From Oscillibacter sp. (GTDB lineage Bacteria; Bacillota; Clostridia; Oscillospirales; Oscillospiraceae), in contig JAAWIL010000155.1 of NCBI GenBank assembly GCA_022796315.1, forward strand, positions 1 through 5,009: a DNA stretch of 5,009 nucleotides, given 5' to 3'. Below the pieces are notes generated by a model that was given only the letters and a program-made list of their open reading frames with translations, was not told the origin of the DNA and did no database searches. The translations under genes and the position numbers were made by a program. Below, one piece after another: positions 1-4,918 of the stretch (position 1 is its first letter; each line of letters starts with the position of its first letter).

Positions 1-6
1 CCTTGC

Positions 7-54
7 CATCCGTCAGGATGCCTGCGGATTTTTGCCTTGCAGGGCAAAAAATCC
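7..54. repeat. Paired inverted repeats at the left edge
   Basis: Two hairpins lie side by side. The first has arms CATCC (7-11) and GGATG (16-20) around a GTCA loop. The second has arms GGATTTTTGCC (26-36) and GGCAAAAAATCC (43-54), perfect except for one extra A. An alternative short pairing, CCTGC (21-25) with GCAGG (39-43), competes with the second. The T-run is inside the stem, so this is a palindromic repeat more than a classical terminator, although it could end transcription in either direction. The window cuts off whatever lies to the left, so the element may be partial. Confidence 0.5.
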
Positions 55-112
55 ACTCGCCAATCCATACACGTCGAGATATTAAACAGGCTCTTACAGC
101 GAGGAGAAACAC

Positions 113-175
113 AAAAAAGCTCCCTGCTAAAGTAAAAGGGGCCTTCCGGCCACACAAATACAAAAACAGGGGAGC
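113..175 (-). terminator. Possible minus-strand intrinsic terminator
   Basis: Read on the minus strand, arm GCTCCCCTG (167-175) pairs with CAGGGAGC (119-126) with one bulged base, and is followed at once by six T residues (113-118). Inside the large loop is a second small hairpin, GGCC-TTCC-GGCC (140-151). The loop is long (about 40 bases), which weakens the call. It would act as a back-up behind the stronger hairpin at 183-223. Confidence 0.4.
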
Positions 176-182
176 CCGGCAT

Positions 183-223
183 AAAAAAATACACCCCCCC
201 ATCCGTCCTCTGCGGATGGGGGG
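183..223 (-). terminator. Minus-strand intrinsic terminator
   Basis: An 11-bp perfect GC-rich stem, CGGATGGGGGG (213-223) with CCCCCCATCCG (195-205), encloses a 7-base loop. On the minus strand it is followed by GTGTATTTTTTTAT (181-194), a T-rich tail. There is no comparable T-run on the plus side, so the orientation is minus. It would end the unit that starts at the promoter at 541-569. Confidence 0.65.
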
Positions 224-505
224 CTACCGGTGCGTTTCTTCGTAGTACAATGGACCTTACCTCGTGCTTTCTACGGAATCCCGTTCGGATGCGGTTGCTG
301 TGGTACGCGGGGTTCTCGGGAATTTCGCCAATCCATAAAATCGCTGGTACACGCAGAGCTTGCCGTTCTCGTGTGGCTCATTAGAATGAGATGCGTTTCG
401 TTTTTGGGGAACTTGCCGAGGCTCCTGGAAATGTGAAACGTGCCGGGGAATGCTGGAAATCCGAACGGTGCGGGGGGATCAGAAACTCGTGATGCTCCAG
501 GCTGA

Positions 506-529
506 CTAGCCCATGGGACTCACTCCTTT
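506..529 (-). other. Ribosome-binding site and two-codon mini-ORF
   Basis: On the minus strand AAAGGAG (523-529) lies 8 bases before an ATG (512-514). The reading frame is ATG GGC followed by TAG (506-508). The signal is placed only about 5 bases inside the predicted RNA start, as for a short-leader gene. A hairpin GGCT-AGTC-AGCC overlaps the stop codon. Either the gene that followed has been lost, or the Met-Gly-stop unit is itself a minimal leader ORF. The sequence alone does not decide. Confidence 0.45.
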
Positions 530-540
530 CTTGTGTCTAT

Positions 541-569
541 AATGTACAACAGAATTTCAAATCTGTCAA
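541..569 (-). promoter_or_regulatory. Sigma-A type promoter, minus strand
   Basis: The minus strand carries a perfect -35 TTGACA (564-569) and a -10 TACATT (541-546) separated by 17 bases. The predicted start of RNA is near 534. A ribosome-binding site follows within a few bases. A second TTGACA, on the plus strand at 595-600, has no matching -10 box at the right distance. Confidence 0.75.
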
Positions 570-629
570 GATGTTTTGTGGATATTTTACTTTTTTGACA
601 AAAGGGGCGGGCCGTTCTGTGGCGTTTTG

Positions 630-774
630 CCCAGAGGGGCCCGGCGTCCGGTTTGAAACGCGGAAAAAGAGGAACACTAAAGGCGTTCCCCTGGCGCCTC
701 TGGGGGAAGGGCCCGGGAGCCCGGACAGGCAGAGGCGGGGAACCAGTCCGTCCGCCGCGGCGTTTCGCGGCGGA
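630..774 (+). promoter_or_regulatory. Structured GC-rich leader before the ferredoxin gene
   Basis: Three stems can be drawn. GTTCCCC (685-691) plus GCCTCTG (696-702) pair with CAGAGGC (730-736) plus GGGGAAC (737-743), 14 pairs with a 4-base bulge. The same central strand, CCTCTGGG (697-704), can instead pair perfectly with CCCAGAGG (630-637), so the two folds exclude each other. A third 9-bp hairpin, TCCGCCGCG (751-759) with CGCGGCGGA (766-774), ends 10 bases before the ribosome-binding site. No T-run follows any stem. I found no convincing plus-strand promoter between 570 and 790; the best candidate is a weak TTGAAA at 653-658. Regulation by this leader is inference. Confidence 0.4.
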
Positions 775-796
775 ACACGAAACCGGAGGTAGATCC

Positions 797-979
797 ATGA
801 ACGCAACGGTCAACGAAGCCTGCATTGGCTGCGGCCTGTGCACCAGCACCTGTCCGGAGGTCTTCACCATGGGAGACAGCGGCACGGCCCAGGGCGGCCC
901 CGTTCCGGAGGCCATGCTGGACAGCGCCCAGGAGGCCCGGGACGGCTGCCCCGTCAGCGCCATCAGCCTCGGTGAATAA
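797..979 (+). CDS. Single-cluster [4Fe-4S] ferredoxin
   Basis: A 60-residue soluble electron carrier of the small bacterial ferredoxin family. It would pass low-potential electrons between cytoplasmic redox enzymes; its partners cannot be told from this context. The cluster motif is Cys9-x2-Cys12-x2-Cys15 near the N-terminus with Cys51-Pro near the C-terminus, the four ligands expected for one [4Fe-4S] cluster. The layout matches Desulfovibrio gigas-type ferredoxins, including a further Cys19-Pro. In that family this cysteine can form a disulfide with a cysteine about 24 residues later; here the equivalent place reads LDSAQEA with serine, so Cys19 has no partner. The second cluster motif of clostridial 2[4Fe-4S] ferredoxins is absent. 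The start is set by GGAGGT (785-790) six bases before the ATG; an upstream ATG in the same frame at 653 has no such support. It appears monocistronic. Confidence 0.9.
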   Translation: MNATVNEACIGCGLCTSTCPEVFTMGDSGTAQGGPVPEAMLDSAQEARDGCPVSAISLGE

Positions 980-988
980 CCGGAAGAC

Positions 989-1029
989 CAACGGCGGAGG
1001 CCGGCCTGATGGGCCGGCCTCCGCCGTTG
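989..1029. terminator. Long perfect stem between convergent genes
   Basis: An 18-bp perfect inverted repeat, 989-1006 with 1012-1029, encloses a 5-base loop (TGATG). It lies between the ferredoxin stop (979) and the spore-protein stop (1036-1038), so it is placed to end transcription from both sides. Neither side has a clear T-run, so it would work as a strong RNA hairpin, perhaps with Rho or as a 3'-end stabiliser, more than as a classical intrinsic terminator. Confidence 0.6.
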
Positions 1030-1035
1030 GGAGCG

Positions 1036-2457
1036 TTACGTGTTGTCCCGGCTGATGGGCTCCCGGACCAGAAGCCGCCACAGGGCCTTGCCGTTGAAGG
1101 GGAGCAGGGGATAGAGATAGCCCCGCTTCCCCACCAGCGGCTTCGTGGTGGCCAGCAGCACCAGGATGCCCAGGGACCCCAGAACGAAGCCCCAGAGATC
1201 AAAGACCGCCGTCAGCAGCAGCAGCGTCACCCGCAGGAGCTTGAAGGCGTAACCCATCTCATAGCTGGGCTGGGCGAAGCTGGCCACGGATACGAAGGCC
1301 ATATACACCAGCACCTCCGGCCCCAGCCACCCGGCCTGGACGGCGAAGTCTCCCAGGATCAGGGCCCCCAGCATGGAGAAGGAGTTGGAGAGGGAGTCCG
1401 GGGTGTTGAGGGACGCCAGCTTCAGCACGTCGATCAAAAATTCCACCACCAGCAGCTGCCAGAGCAGATCCAGGGAGGCCGGCTCCGGGGAGGACAGGAA
1501 CTCCAGCCACTCCGGCAGCCGCCCCGGCTCGCTGACCATCAGGTACCACATCGGCGTGATGAACAAAGAGATCAGGAACACGATGATCCGCAGCAGCCGC
1601 AGGTAGCTTCCCACCAGCGGCGGGAAGTAGAACTCGTTGGCCTCCTGGGTGAAGTCGAAGAAGGTGGTGGGCAGAATCATCACAGAGGGGGAGTTGTCCA
1701 CCATCAGCACGATGGCACCCTCCAGAATGCTGGCGGCGGCGGTGTCGGGCCGCTCCGTGTAGCGGACCTTGGGGAAGGGGTTGTACCACTGCTTCGGCCG
1801 GATGGCCTCCGCCACGCTCTCCTGGGCCATGGAGAGGGAGTGAACGCCAATGGTCTTCAGCTTCTGCCGGATCTCCTCCAGGAGCACCGGGTCCGCCTTG
1901 TCGTTCAGGTAGCACAGCACCGCGTCCGTCCGGGAGCGGCTGCCCAGCTGGTGGCCCTCCATGGTCAGATGGGGGTCCCGGATGCGGCGGCGCAGCAGGG
2001 CCATGTTGGGCACCACCGCCTCGATGAAGCCGTCGTGGGAACCCCGGAGGACCTTGCCGTCCGGGGGCTCTGCCACGCCGCGGGCGGGGTACTCCTTGGC
2101 GTCGATCAAAGCGCCCCCGGTGAGTCCCTCCACCAGCAGCAGCGTCTTGCCCAGCAGGACGGAGGTCACAATGTCGTCCTGGTCGAAGCTGACGTTGGTC
2201 TCGGAAAAGGTGATGCAGCGGTCCGCGAAGGACTGCATATCCGCCAGGGGCTCCACCTCCTCCGGCCGCAGGCGGAGCCAGAAGGACGCCATCCGCTCCA
2301 GGATGCCATCCTTGCCGTAGCCGTCGATGACCCAGATCCGGGCCCGGCGGCCGCCGATCACGTAGTCCCGGCTGACCACGTCGCTGCTGCGCCCCGCGCC
2401 CAGCGTGTCGTCAAACCAGGTTACATTCTCTGAATAGGTTTCTGAAATGCGTCCCAT
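1036..2457 (-). CDS. spoVAF: SpoVAF-like GerA-family spore germination membrane protein
   Basis: A 473-residue protein of the GerA/SpoVAF family, which sits in the inner membrane of the spore and takes part in germination. B. subtilis SpoVAF is of similar length and belongs to the forespore spoVA operon. The N-terminal half (about 1-280) is soluble, with family-like stretches RGSHDGFIEA (138-147) and TTFFDFTQEANEFYF (264-278). The C-terminal half is membrane-embedded, with hydrophobic segments near 287-305, 361-377, 380-397 and 407-437. The stretches LASLNTPDSL, PEVLVY and QPSYEMGYAF (347-406) favour SpoVAF over the GerAA receptor subunit; this is from memory of the families. The start is supported by GGGAGGT (2463-2469) five bases before the ATG. 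No spoVA partners are in the window, so it stands alone under its own sigma-G-like promoter. A GerAA-type A subunit is the alternative. Confidence 0.85.
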   Translation of the reverse strand: MGRISETYSENVTWFDDTLGAGRSSDVVSRDYVIGGRRARIWVIDGYGKDGILERMASFWLRLRPEEVEPLADMQSFADRCITFSETNVSFDQDDIVTSVLLGKTLLLVEGLTGGALIDAKEYPARGVAEPPDGKVLRGSHDGFIEAVVPNMALLRRRIRDPHLTMEGHQLGSRSRTDAVLCYLNDKADPVLLEEIRQKLKTIGVHSLSMAQESVAEAIRPKQWYNPFPKVRYTERPDTAAASILEGAIVLMVDNSPSVMILPTTFFDFTQEANEFYFPPLVGSYLRLLRIIVFLISLFITPMWYLMVSEPGRLPEWLEFLSSPEPASLDLLWQLLVVEFLIDVLKLASLNTPDSLSNSFSMLGALILGDFAVQAGWLGPEVLVYMAFVSVASFAQPSYEMGYAFKLLRVTLLLLTAVFDLWGFVLGSLGILVLLATTKPLVGKRGYLYPLLPFNGKALWRLLVREPISRDNT

Positions 2458-2480
2458 AAACTACCTCCCATGTTCAGAGG

Positions 2481-2509
2481 TAGTATGCGCCGGCCGCCGC
2501 CGCTTATGC
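2481..2509 (-). promoter_or_regulatory. Forespore sigma-G-like promoter for the SpoVAF-like gene
   Basis: On the minus strand a -35 GCATA (2505-2509) and a -10 CATACTA (2481-2487) are separated by 17 bases. Both fit the known sigma-G pattern (G-H-A-T-R, about 17-18 bases, C-A-T-W-H-T-A). Predicted RNA start is near 2474, leaving a leader of about 17 bases with the ribosome-binding site in it. The fit with a spore-membrane gene directly downstream strengthens the call. Sigma-F recognises related sequences and cannot be excluded. Confidence 0.7.
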
Positions 2510-2544
2510 GCCGGGGATGCGGAGAAGACGGCGGAACCGCCGGT

Positions 2545-3141
2545 TCAGGGGATCTCCTCCAGCAGGTGCATCATGGAGACCTCGTAGGCCACCCGCTCCT
2601 CCTCGCCGTGGTCCGTGACCTTGCGGTAGGCGCGGCTCTGGATGCGTCCCTCCAGGGCCAGGGGGTCCCCCACCTGGAGAGCGCTGGCCTGGACAGCCAG
2701 CTGGCCCCAGGCGATTACCGGCAGGTAGTCTGCCCGGCCATAGCGCCGGGGAGAGGCCAGCATCAGGTCGCAGATGCTGCGGCCCAGGGGGGTGCGGCGG
2801 AAGACGGGGGGCTTGCAGAGGGTGCCGGACAGGGCGATCTGGTTGCAGGGCGCCCCCTGGGGCGGCAGAAGCTCCTGGCTGTAGACGGTCAGCACCAGGC
2901 GGCTGCCGACGCCGGAGCGGTTGTTGAAGGAGCGTAGCTGGCCCCGCAGGCACAGGGGCTCCCCGGGTTGGATGAGGCCGGCCTGGGATTCCGGCAGCAG
3001 AACGGGCAGGGTGTCCGGCGTGCCGGAGAGCCGGGGCACTTGGAGTGGGAAGCGGCAAAAGCAAGTGCCGTGGTTCTCGTGGGAACGTACCGGCGTCTCC
3101 AGGGGCAGGCCCTCCAGCAGGACGTGATTTTGGCTAGTCAT
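2545..3141 (-). CDS. Single-stranded-DNA-binding-like protein with two OB folds
   Basis: A 198-residue protein with two SSB-like halves. Residues about 5-92 contain a divergent unit (HVLLEGLPLE, then PRLSGTPDTLPV and RGQLRSFNNRSG). Residues about 99-195 are clearly SSB-like: NQIALSGTLCKPPVFRRTPLG, then ADYLPVIAWGQLA and ALEGRIQSRAY. An ordinary SSB has one OB fold of about 110 residues and forms a tetramer; a fused pair could act as a dimer. The acidic C-terminal tip (DDDIPF type) through which SSB recruits partners is missing; the chain ends LLEEIP. I chose the ATG at 3139-3141 because GAGGTG (3148-3153) lies six bases before it; a start ten codons upstream (3171) has only a weak site. The role in DNA repair or replication is inferred from the family. 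It ends about 90 bases before the SpoVAF-like gene, with that gene's own promoter between. Confidence 0.8.
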   Translation of the reverse strand: MTSQNHVLLEGLPLETPVRSHENHGTCFCRFPLQVPRLSGTPDTLPVLLPESQAGLIQPGEPLCLRGQLRSFNNRSGVGSRLVLTVYSQELLPPQGAPCNQIALSGTLCKPPVFRRTPLGRSICDLMLASPRRYGRADYLPVIAWGQLAVQASALQVGDPLALEGRIQSRAYRKVTDHGEEERVAYEVSMMHLLEEIP

Positions 3142-3212
3142 GTTGTCCACCTCTCGGTTGTGATGAGACATCCTATGAGGCGGCGGGGGGAGATAGACCA
3201 GCGATTTGCGGC

Positions 3213-3261
3213 GCGGGGCGTCCGATTTGGGGAATGGATCCCGCAGGGACGGCGGCCCCGC
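3213..3261. repeat. Bulged GC-rich inverted repeat
   Basis: GCGGGGC-GTCC (3213-3223) pairs with GGAC (3247-3250) and GCCCCGC (3255-3261), 11 pairs with a 4-base bulge GGCG and a 23-base loop. It lies upstream of the SSB-like gene on its template side and could be in that gene's leader. It carries no T-run. Confidence 0.4.
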
Positions 3262-3298
3262 CCATCCCCTTGGGTTGATCCCATCCCCTTGGCTCCCC
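3261..3298. repeat. Tandem direct repeat, 19-base period
   Basis: The 13-base string CCCATCCCCTTGG occurs at 3261-3273 and again at 3280-3292, exactly 19 bases apart. The rest of the unit is not conserved. Two copies only. Confidence 0.6.
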
Positions 3299-3333
3299 CG
3301 TCACAGACGCGCCCCGTTAGCAGATTTGACCGT

Positions 3334-3360
3334 GTAGGGGCGGCAACCTGCCGCCCGTCC
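3334..3360 (+). repeat. GTAGGGGCGGC palindromic repeat, copy 1
   Basis: GTAGGGGCGGC begins the element; GGGCGGCA (3338-3345) pairs perfectly with TGCCGCCC (3349-3356) around a 3-base loop, followed by GTCC. The copy at 3516-3544 has the same 8-bp stem and 3-base loop in the opposite orientation. Short GTAGGGGCG hairpins of this type are scattered in intergenic DNA of many gut Clostridia; that comparison is from memory. Confidence 0.65.
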
Positions 3361-3427
3361 CTCCACGACCTCCGGACTGCCCTGTAGGAGCCGGCGCCCT
3401 CTGGACTCCCATAGAACAACCGCCCCC

Positions 3428-3452
3428 GTAGGGCCCGGACCCTGGCCGGGCC
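3428..3452 (+). repeat. GTAGGG palindromic repeat, divergent copy
   Basis: It starts GTAGGG like copy 1 and has a perfect 7-bp stem, GGCCCGG (3432-3438) with CCGGGCC (3446-3452), with a 7-base loop. Stem sequence differs from the other copies while the leading GTAGGG is kept, as if stems vary by compensating changes. A weaker GTAGGAGCCGGCGCC stretch begins at 3384. Confidence 0.45.
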
Positions 3453-3515
3453 AATCCCCCCTCCACCAGAGCGGGCGGTCAGCGGTTTTCCCTCCCCGAC
3501 AGATCGGATCTTCCT

Positions 3516-3544
3516 CCGGACGGGCGGCTGATAGCCGCCCCTGC
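3516..3544 (-). repeat. GTAGGGGCGGC-type palindromic repeat, inverted copy
   Basis: Read on the minus strand it begins GCAGGGGCGGC, has an 8-bp stem (3533-3540 with 3522-3529) around a 3-base loop, and continues GCCGCCCGTCC, the same right flank as copy 1. Between the two copies only the first bases and the loop region differ. Confidence 0.65.
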
Positions 3545-3597
3545 CGGGCCCACAGAAACCGCCATAAAATGCGCAATCGGACTTCCCCACCTCCCTC

Positions 3598-3626
3598 TTG
3601 TAATCCCCGTAAAATCTGGCTATAAT
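3598..3626 (+). promoter_or_regulatory. Sigma-A promoter for the hydrolase gene
   Basis: A -35 TTGTAA (3598-3603, four of six consensus bases) and a perfect -10 TATAAT (3621-3626) are separated by 17 bases. RNA should start near 3633, giving a leader of about 24 bases that contains the ribosome-binding site AAGGAGG (3644-3650). This is the least GC-rich patch of the intergenic region. Confidence 0.85.
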
Positions 3627-3656
3627 AGGAAAACAACACGGGCAAGGAGGTTGCGC

Positions 3657-4850
3657 ATGGCGAATATTCTGGACTATCTGGACTGGCGGGGGGACTTGAC
3701 CCTGGCGCAGTCCCCCTTCAACGAGGTGGACAATCTGATTCTGGCGGAGCTGTCCTTTGTGGACTTTCGGGACATCGTCCCCGCCCCCGGCAGGGGGGAG
3801 AGCGTGCCCCTGCATCAGGCGGCGGAGGCCTTCTTTACCCGCTTCCCGGAGGGAGAGCGGATCGACATGGGGGTGCTGGTGCCCGACGAGATCCAGGATC
3901 TTCTGCGAAAGATGGCGGAGGCCCCCCGGTTCCGGGACATGGGGCTCAACTGCTTTGCGGACCACCTGGATGTGGGGAAGGGGGAGCAGTTCGCGGCCCT
4001 GGCCGTGGAGACCGGGGACGGCCTGGTGTACCTCTCCTTCCGGGGCACAGACGACACCCTGGCCGGCTGGAAGGAGGACTTCGAGCTGGCCTGCATGCCG
4101 GAGGTCCCCGCCCAGAAGAAGGCGCTGGAGTACACGGAGGCCGTGGCCCGGCAGTTCCCCCGGCGGAAGCTCCGGCTGGGGGGACACTCCAAGGGGGGCA
4201 ACCTGGCGGTGTACGCTGGGGTGTTCTGCCGGGAGGCCGTTCAGCGCCGGGTGGCCGCCGTCTGGTCCAACGACGGCCCCGGCTTCCACACGGACCTGCT
4301 GGACCTGCCGGAGCACCGGCGGATCGCGGAGCGGATTTACTCCATTGTACCCAAGTCCTCCGTGGTGGGGATGCTGCTGGAGCACGAGGAGGACTACGCC
4401 GTGGTGGACAGCGACCAGCTGGGCCTCCTGCAGCACGACGGCTTCTCCTGGCAGGTCCTGGGGGATCATTTCCTGACGCTGCACCAGGTGACCCGGCAGG
4501 CCCACCTCTGCGACCAGGAGCTGCGGCAGTGGGTCTATGAGATGCCGGTGGAGCGGCGGGAGCGGTTTGTGGACGCCATGTTCCAGGTGCTGACCGCCTC
4601 CGGCGCCGAGACGCTGACGGACCTGATGGCGGACGGCCTCAAGGCCACCGGCGCCATGGCCAAGGCCATGAAGGAGCTGGACAAGGAGACCCGGGAGGGA
4701 CTGCTGCACTTTTTGGGCATTCTCATCCGCAGCAACCTGCGCATGGTGCTGGAGGGGCTCCAGGAGGGCATCCAGGAGAACGCGGAGAAGAAGCCCCGGA
4801 AGAAGCGCCTCCTGAAAAAGCGGGAGGAGCCCGCCGGGGAGAAGACCTGA
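3657..4850 (+). CDS. DUF2974/Mbeg1-like alpha/beta hydrolase
   Basis: A 397-residue predicted cytoplasmic serine hydrolase of the lipase-like alpha/beta fold; its substrate is unknown. The nucleophile motif is G176-H-S178-K-G-G181 with Ser178. Before it, YLSFRGTDDT (125-134) resembles the lipase class 3 segment that shapes the oxyanion hole. SNDGPGF (204-210) supplies a candidate catalytic Asp206; a histidine near 260 (LLQHDGFSW) could complete the triad, which is inference. The N-terminal 100 residues (NILDYLDWRGDL...FNEVDNLILAELSF) are typical of the family as I remember it. The C-terminus turns helical and then very basic (EKKPRKKRLLKKREE, about 377-391). There is no signal peptide. The start is set by AAGGAGG six bases before this ATG, in preference to the in-frame TTG at 3651. 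Transcription is from its own promoter, with a terminator directly after. Confidence 0.85.
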   Translation: MANILDYLDWRGDLTLAQSPFNEVDNLILAELSFVDFRDIVPAPGRGESVPLHQAAEAFFTRFPEGERIDMGVLVPDEIQDLLRKMAEAPRFRDMGLNCFADHLDVGKGEQFAALAVETGDGLVYLSFRGTDDTLAGWKEDFELACMPEVPAQKKALEYTEAVARQFPRRKLRLGGHSKGGNLAVYAGVFCREAVQRRVAAVWSNDGPGFHTDLLDLPEHRRIAERIYSIVPKSSVVGMLLEHEEDYAVVDSDQLGLLQHDGFSWQVLGDHFLTLHQVTRQAHLCDQELRQWVYEMPVERRERFVDAMFQVLTASGAETLTDLMADGLKATGAMAKAMKELDKETREGLLHFLGILIRSNLRMVLEGLQEGIQENAEKKPRKKRLLKKREEPAGEKT

Positions 4851-4854
4851 GATG

Positions 4855-4902
4855 AAAAAACCTGCCGGAACACCGGGAAAGACCGGATTCCGACAGGTTT
4901 TT
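4855..4902 (+). terminator. Intrinsic terminator of the hydrolase gene
   Basis: Five bases after the TGA, AAAAAACCTGCCGGAA (4855-4870) pairs with TTCCGACAGGTTTTT (4888-4902), with one C-A mismatch, and the right arm ends in a T-run. A small inner hairpin, CCGG (4873-4876) with CCGG (4883-4886), fills the loop. The A-run on the left allows function in both directions. Confidence 0.9.
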
Positions 4903-4918
4903 ATAACAAATTCTTTAT

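Larger units (their letters stand above)
183..534 (-). ncRNA. Candidate non-coding transcript or decayed small gene
   Basis: The stretch runs from a strong minus-strand promoter to a minus-strand terminator, giving a predicted RNA of about 350 nt. No protein gene is intact in it. The frame entered from the ribosome-binding site reads ATG GGC TAG, meets a TGA at 479-481, then stays open for 73 codons to a TAA at 257-259. The open part (containing HENGKLCVYQRFYGLAKFP) matches nothing I recognise. Local hairpins are visible: GGCT/AGCC around AGTC near the 5' end, CTCATT/AATGAG (377-390), ACACG/CGTGT, and a long-range 10-bp pairing of 281-290 with 459-468. I see no hallmark of tmRNA, RNase P RNA, SRP RNA, 6S RNA or a T-box. 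It could be a structured RNA, a pseudogene with two nonsense codons, or a short regulatory leader. The boundaries are inferred from promoter and terminator only. Confidence 0.4.
3142..3597. other. Repeat-rich divergent intergenic region without a gene
   Basis: This stretch of about 450 bases separates the divergent SSB-like and hydrolase genes. Reading frames here are long only because the DNA is GC-rich; none has a ribosome-binding site or recognisable protein. It holds several palindromes, listed separately, and four GTAGG or GCAGGGG motifs (3334, 3384, 3428, and inverted at 3540-3544). I found no convincing minus-strand promoter for the SSB-like gene. Confidence 0.6.

Noticed and set aside
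298..312. A T-box-like string (GGTACGCGG) on the plus strand.
   Set aside because: It lacks the conserved T-box core and there is no downstream plus-strand aminoacyl-tRNA synthetase or amino-acid gene.
3..436. Two short plus-strand frames in the left part (3-245 and 230-436).
   Set aside because: No ribosome-binding sites; they run through hairpins and the terminator stems.
257..514. Recoding of the in-frame TAG and TGA (pyrrolysine or selenocysteine) to give an 85-residue protein.
   Set aside because: Both different stop codons would need recoding, no SECIS-like context was evident, and the product resembles no known protein.
1009..2433. A 474-codon plus-strand reading frame across the spore-protein gene.
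   Set aside because: It is the antisense shadow of the GC-rich SpoVAF-like gene: rich in Gln, His and Gly, no ribosome-binding site, no recognisable domain.
2461..2483. A 7-bp inverted repeat (CTACCTC/GAGGTAG) that would hide the ribosome-binding site of the SpoVAF-like gene.
   Set aside because: One arm overlaps the -10 box of the predicted sigma-G promoter, so RNA starting near 2474 would not contain it. It matters only if transcription starts further upstream.
3200..3545. A CRISPR array in the repeat-rich spacer.
   Set aside because: The repeats are few, unevenly spaced, inverted relative to one another and unequal in stem sequence; there are no cas genes.
3138..4709. A 523-codon minus-strand reading frame across the hydrolase gene.
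   Set aside because: It is antisense to a gene with clear motifs, promoter and ribosome-binding site, and its composition is that of a shadow frame.
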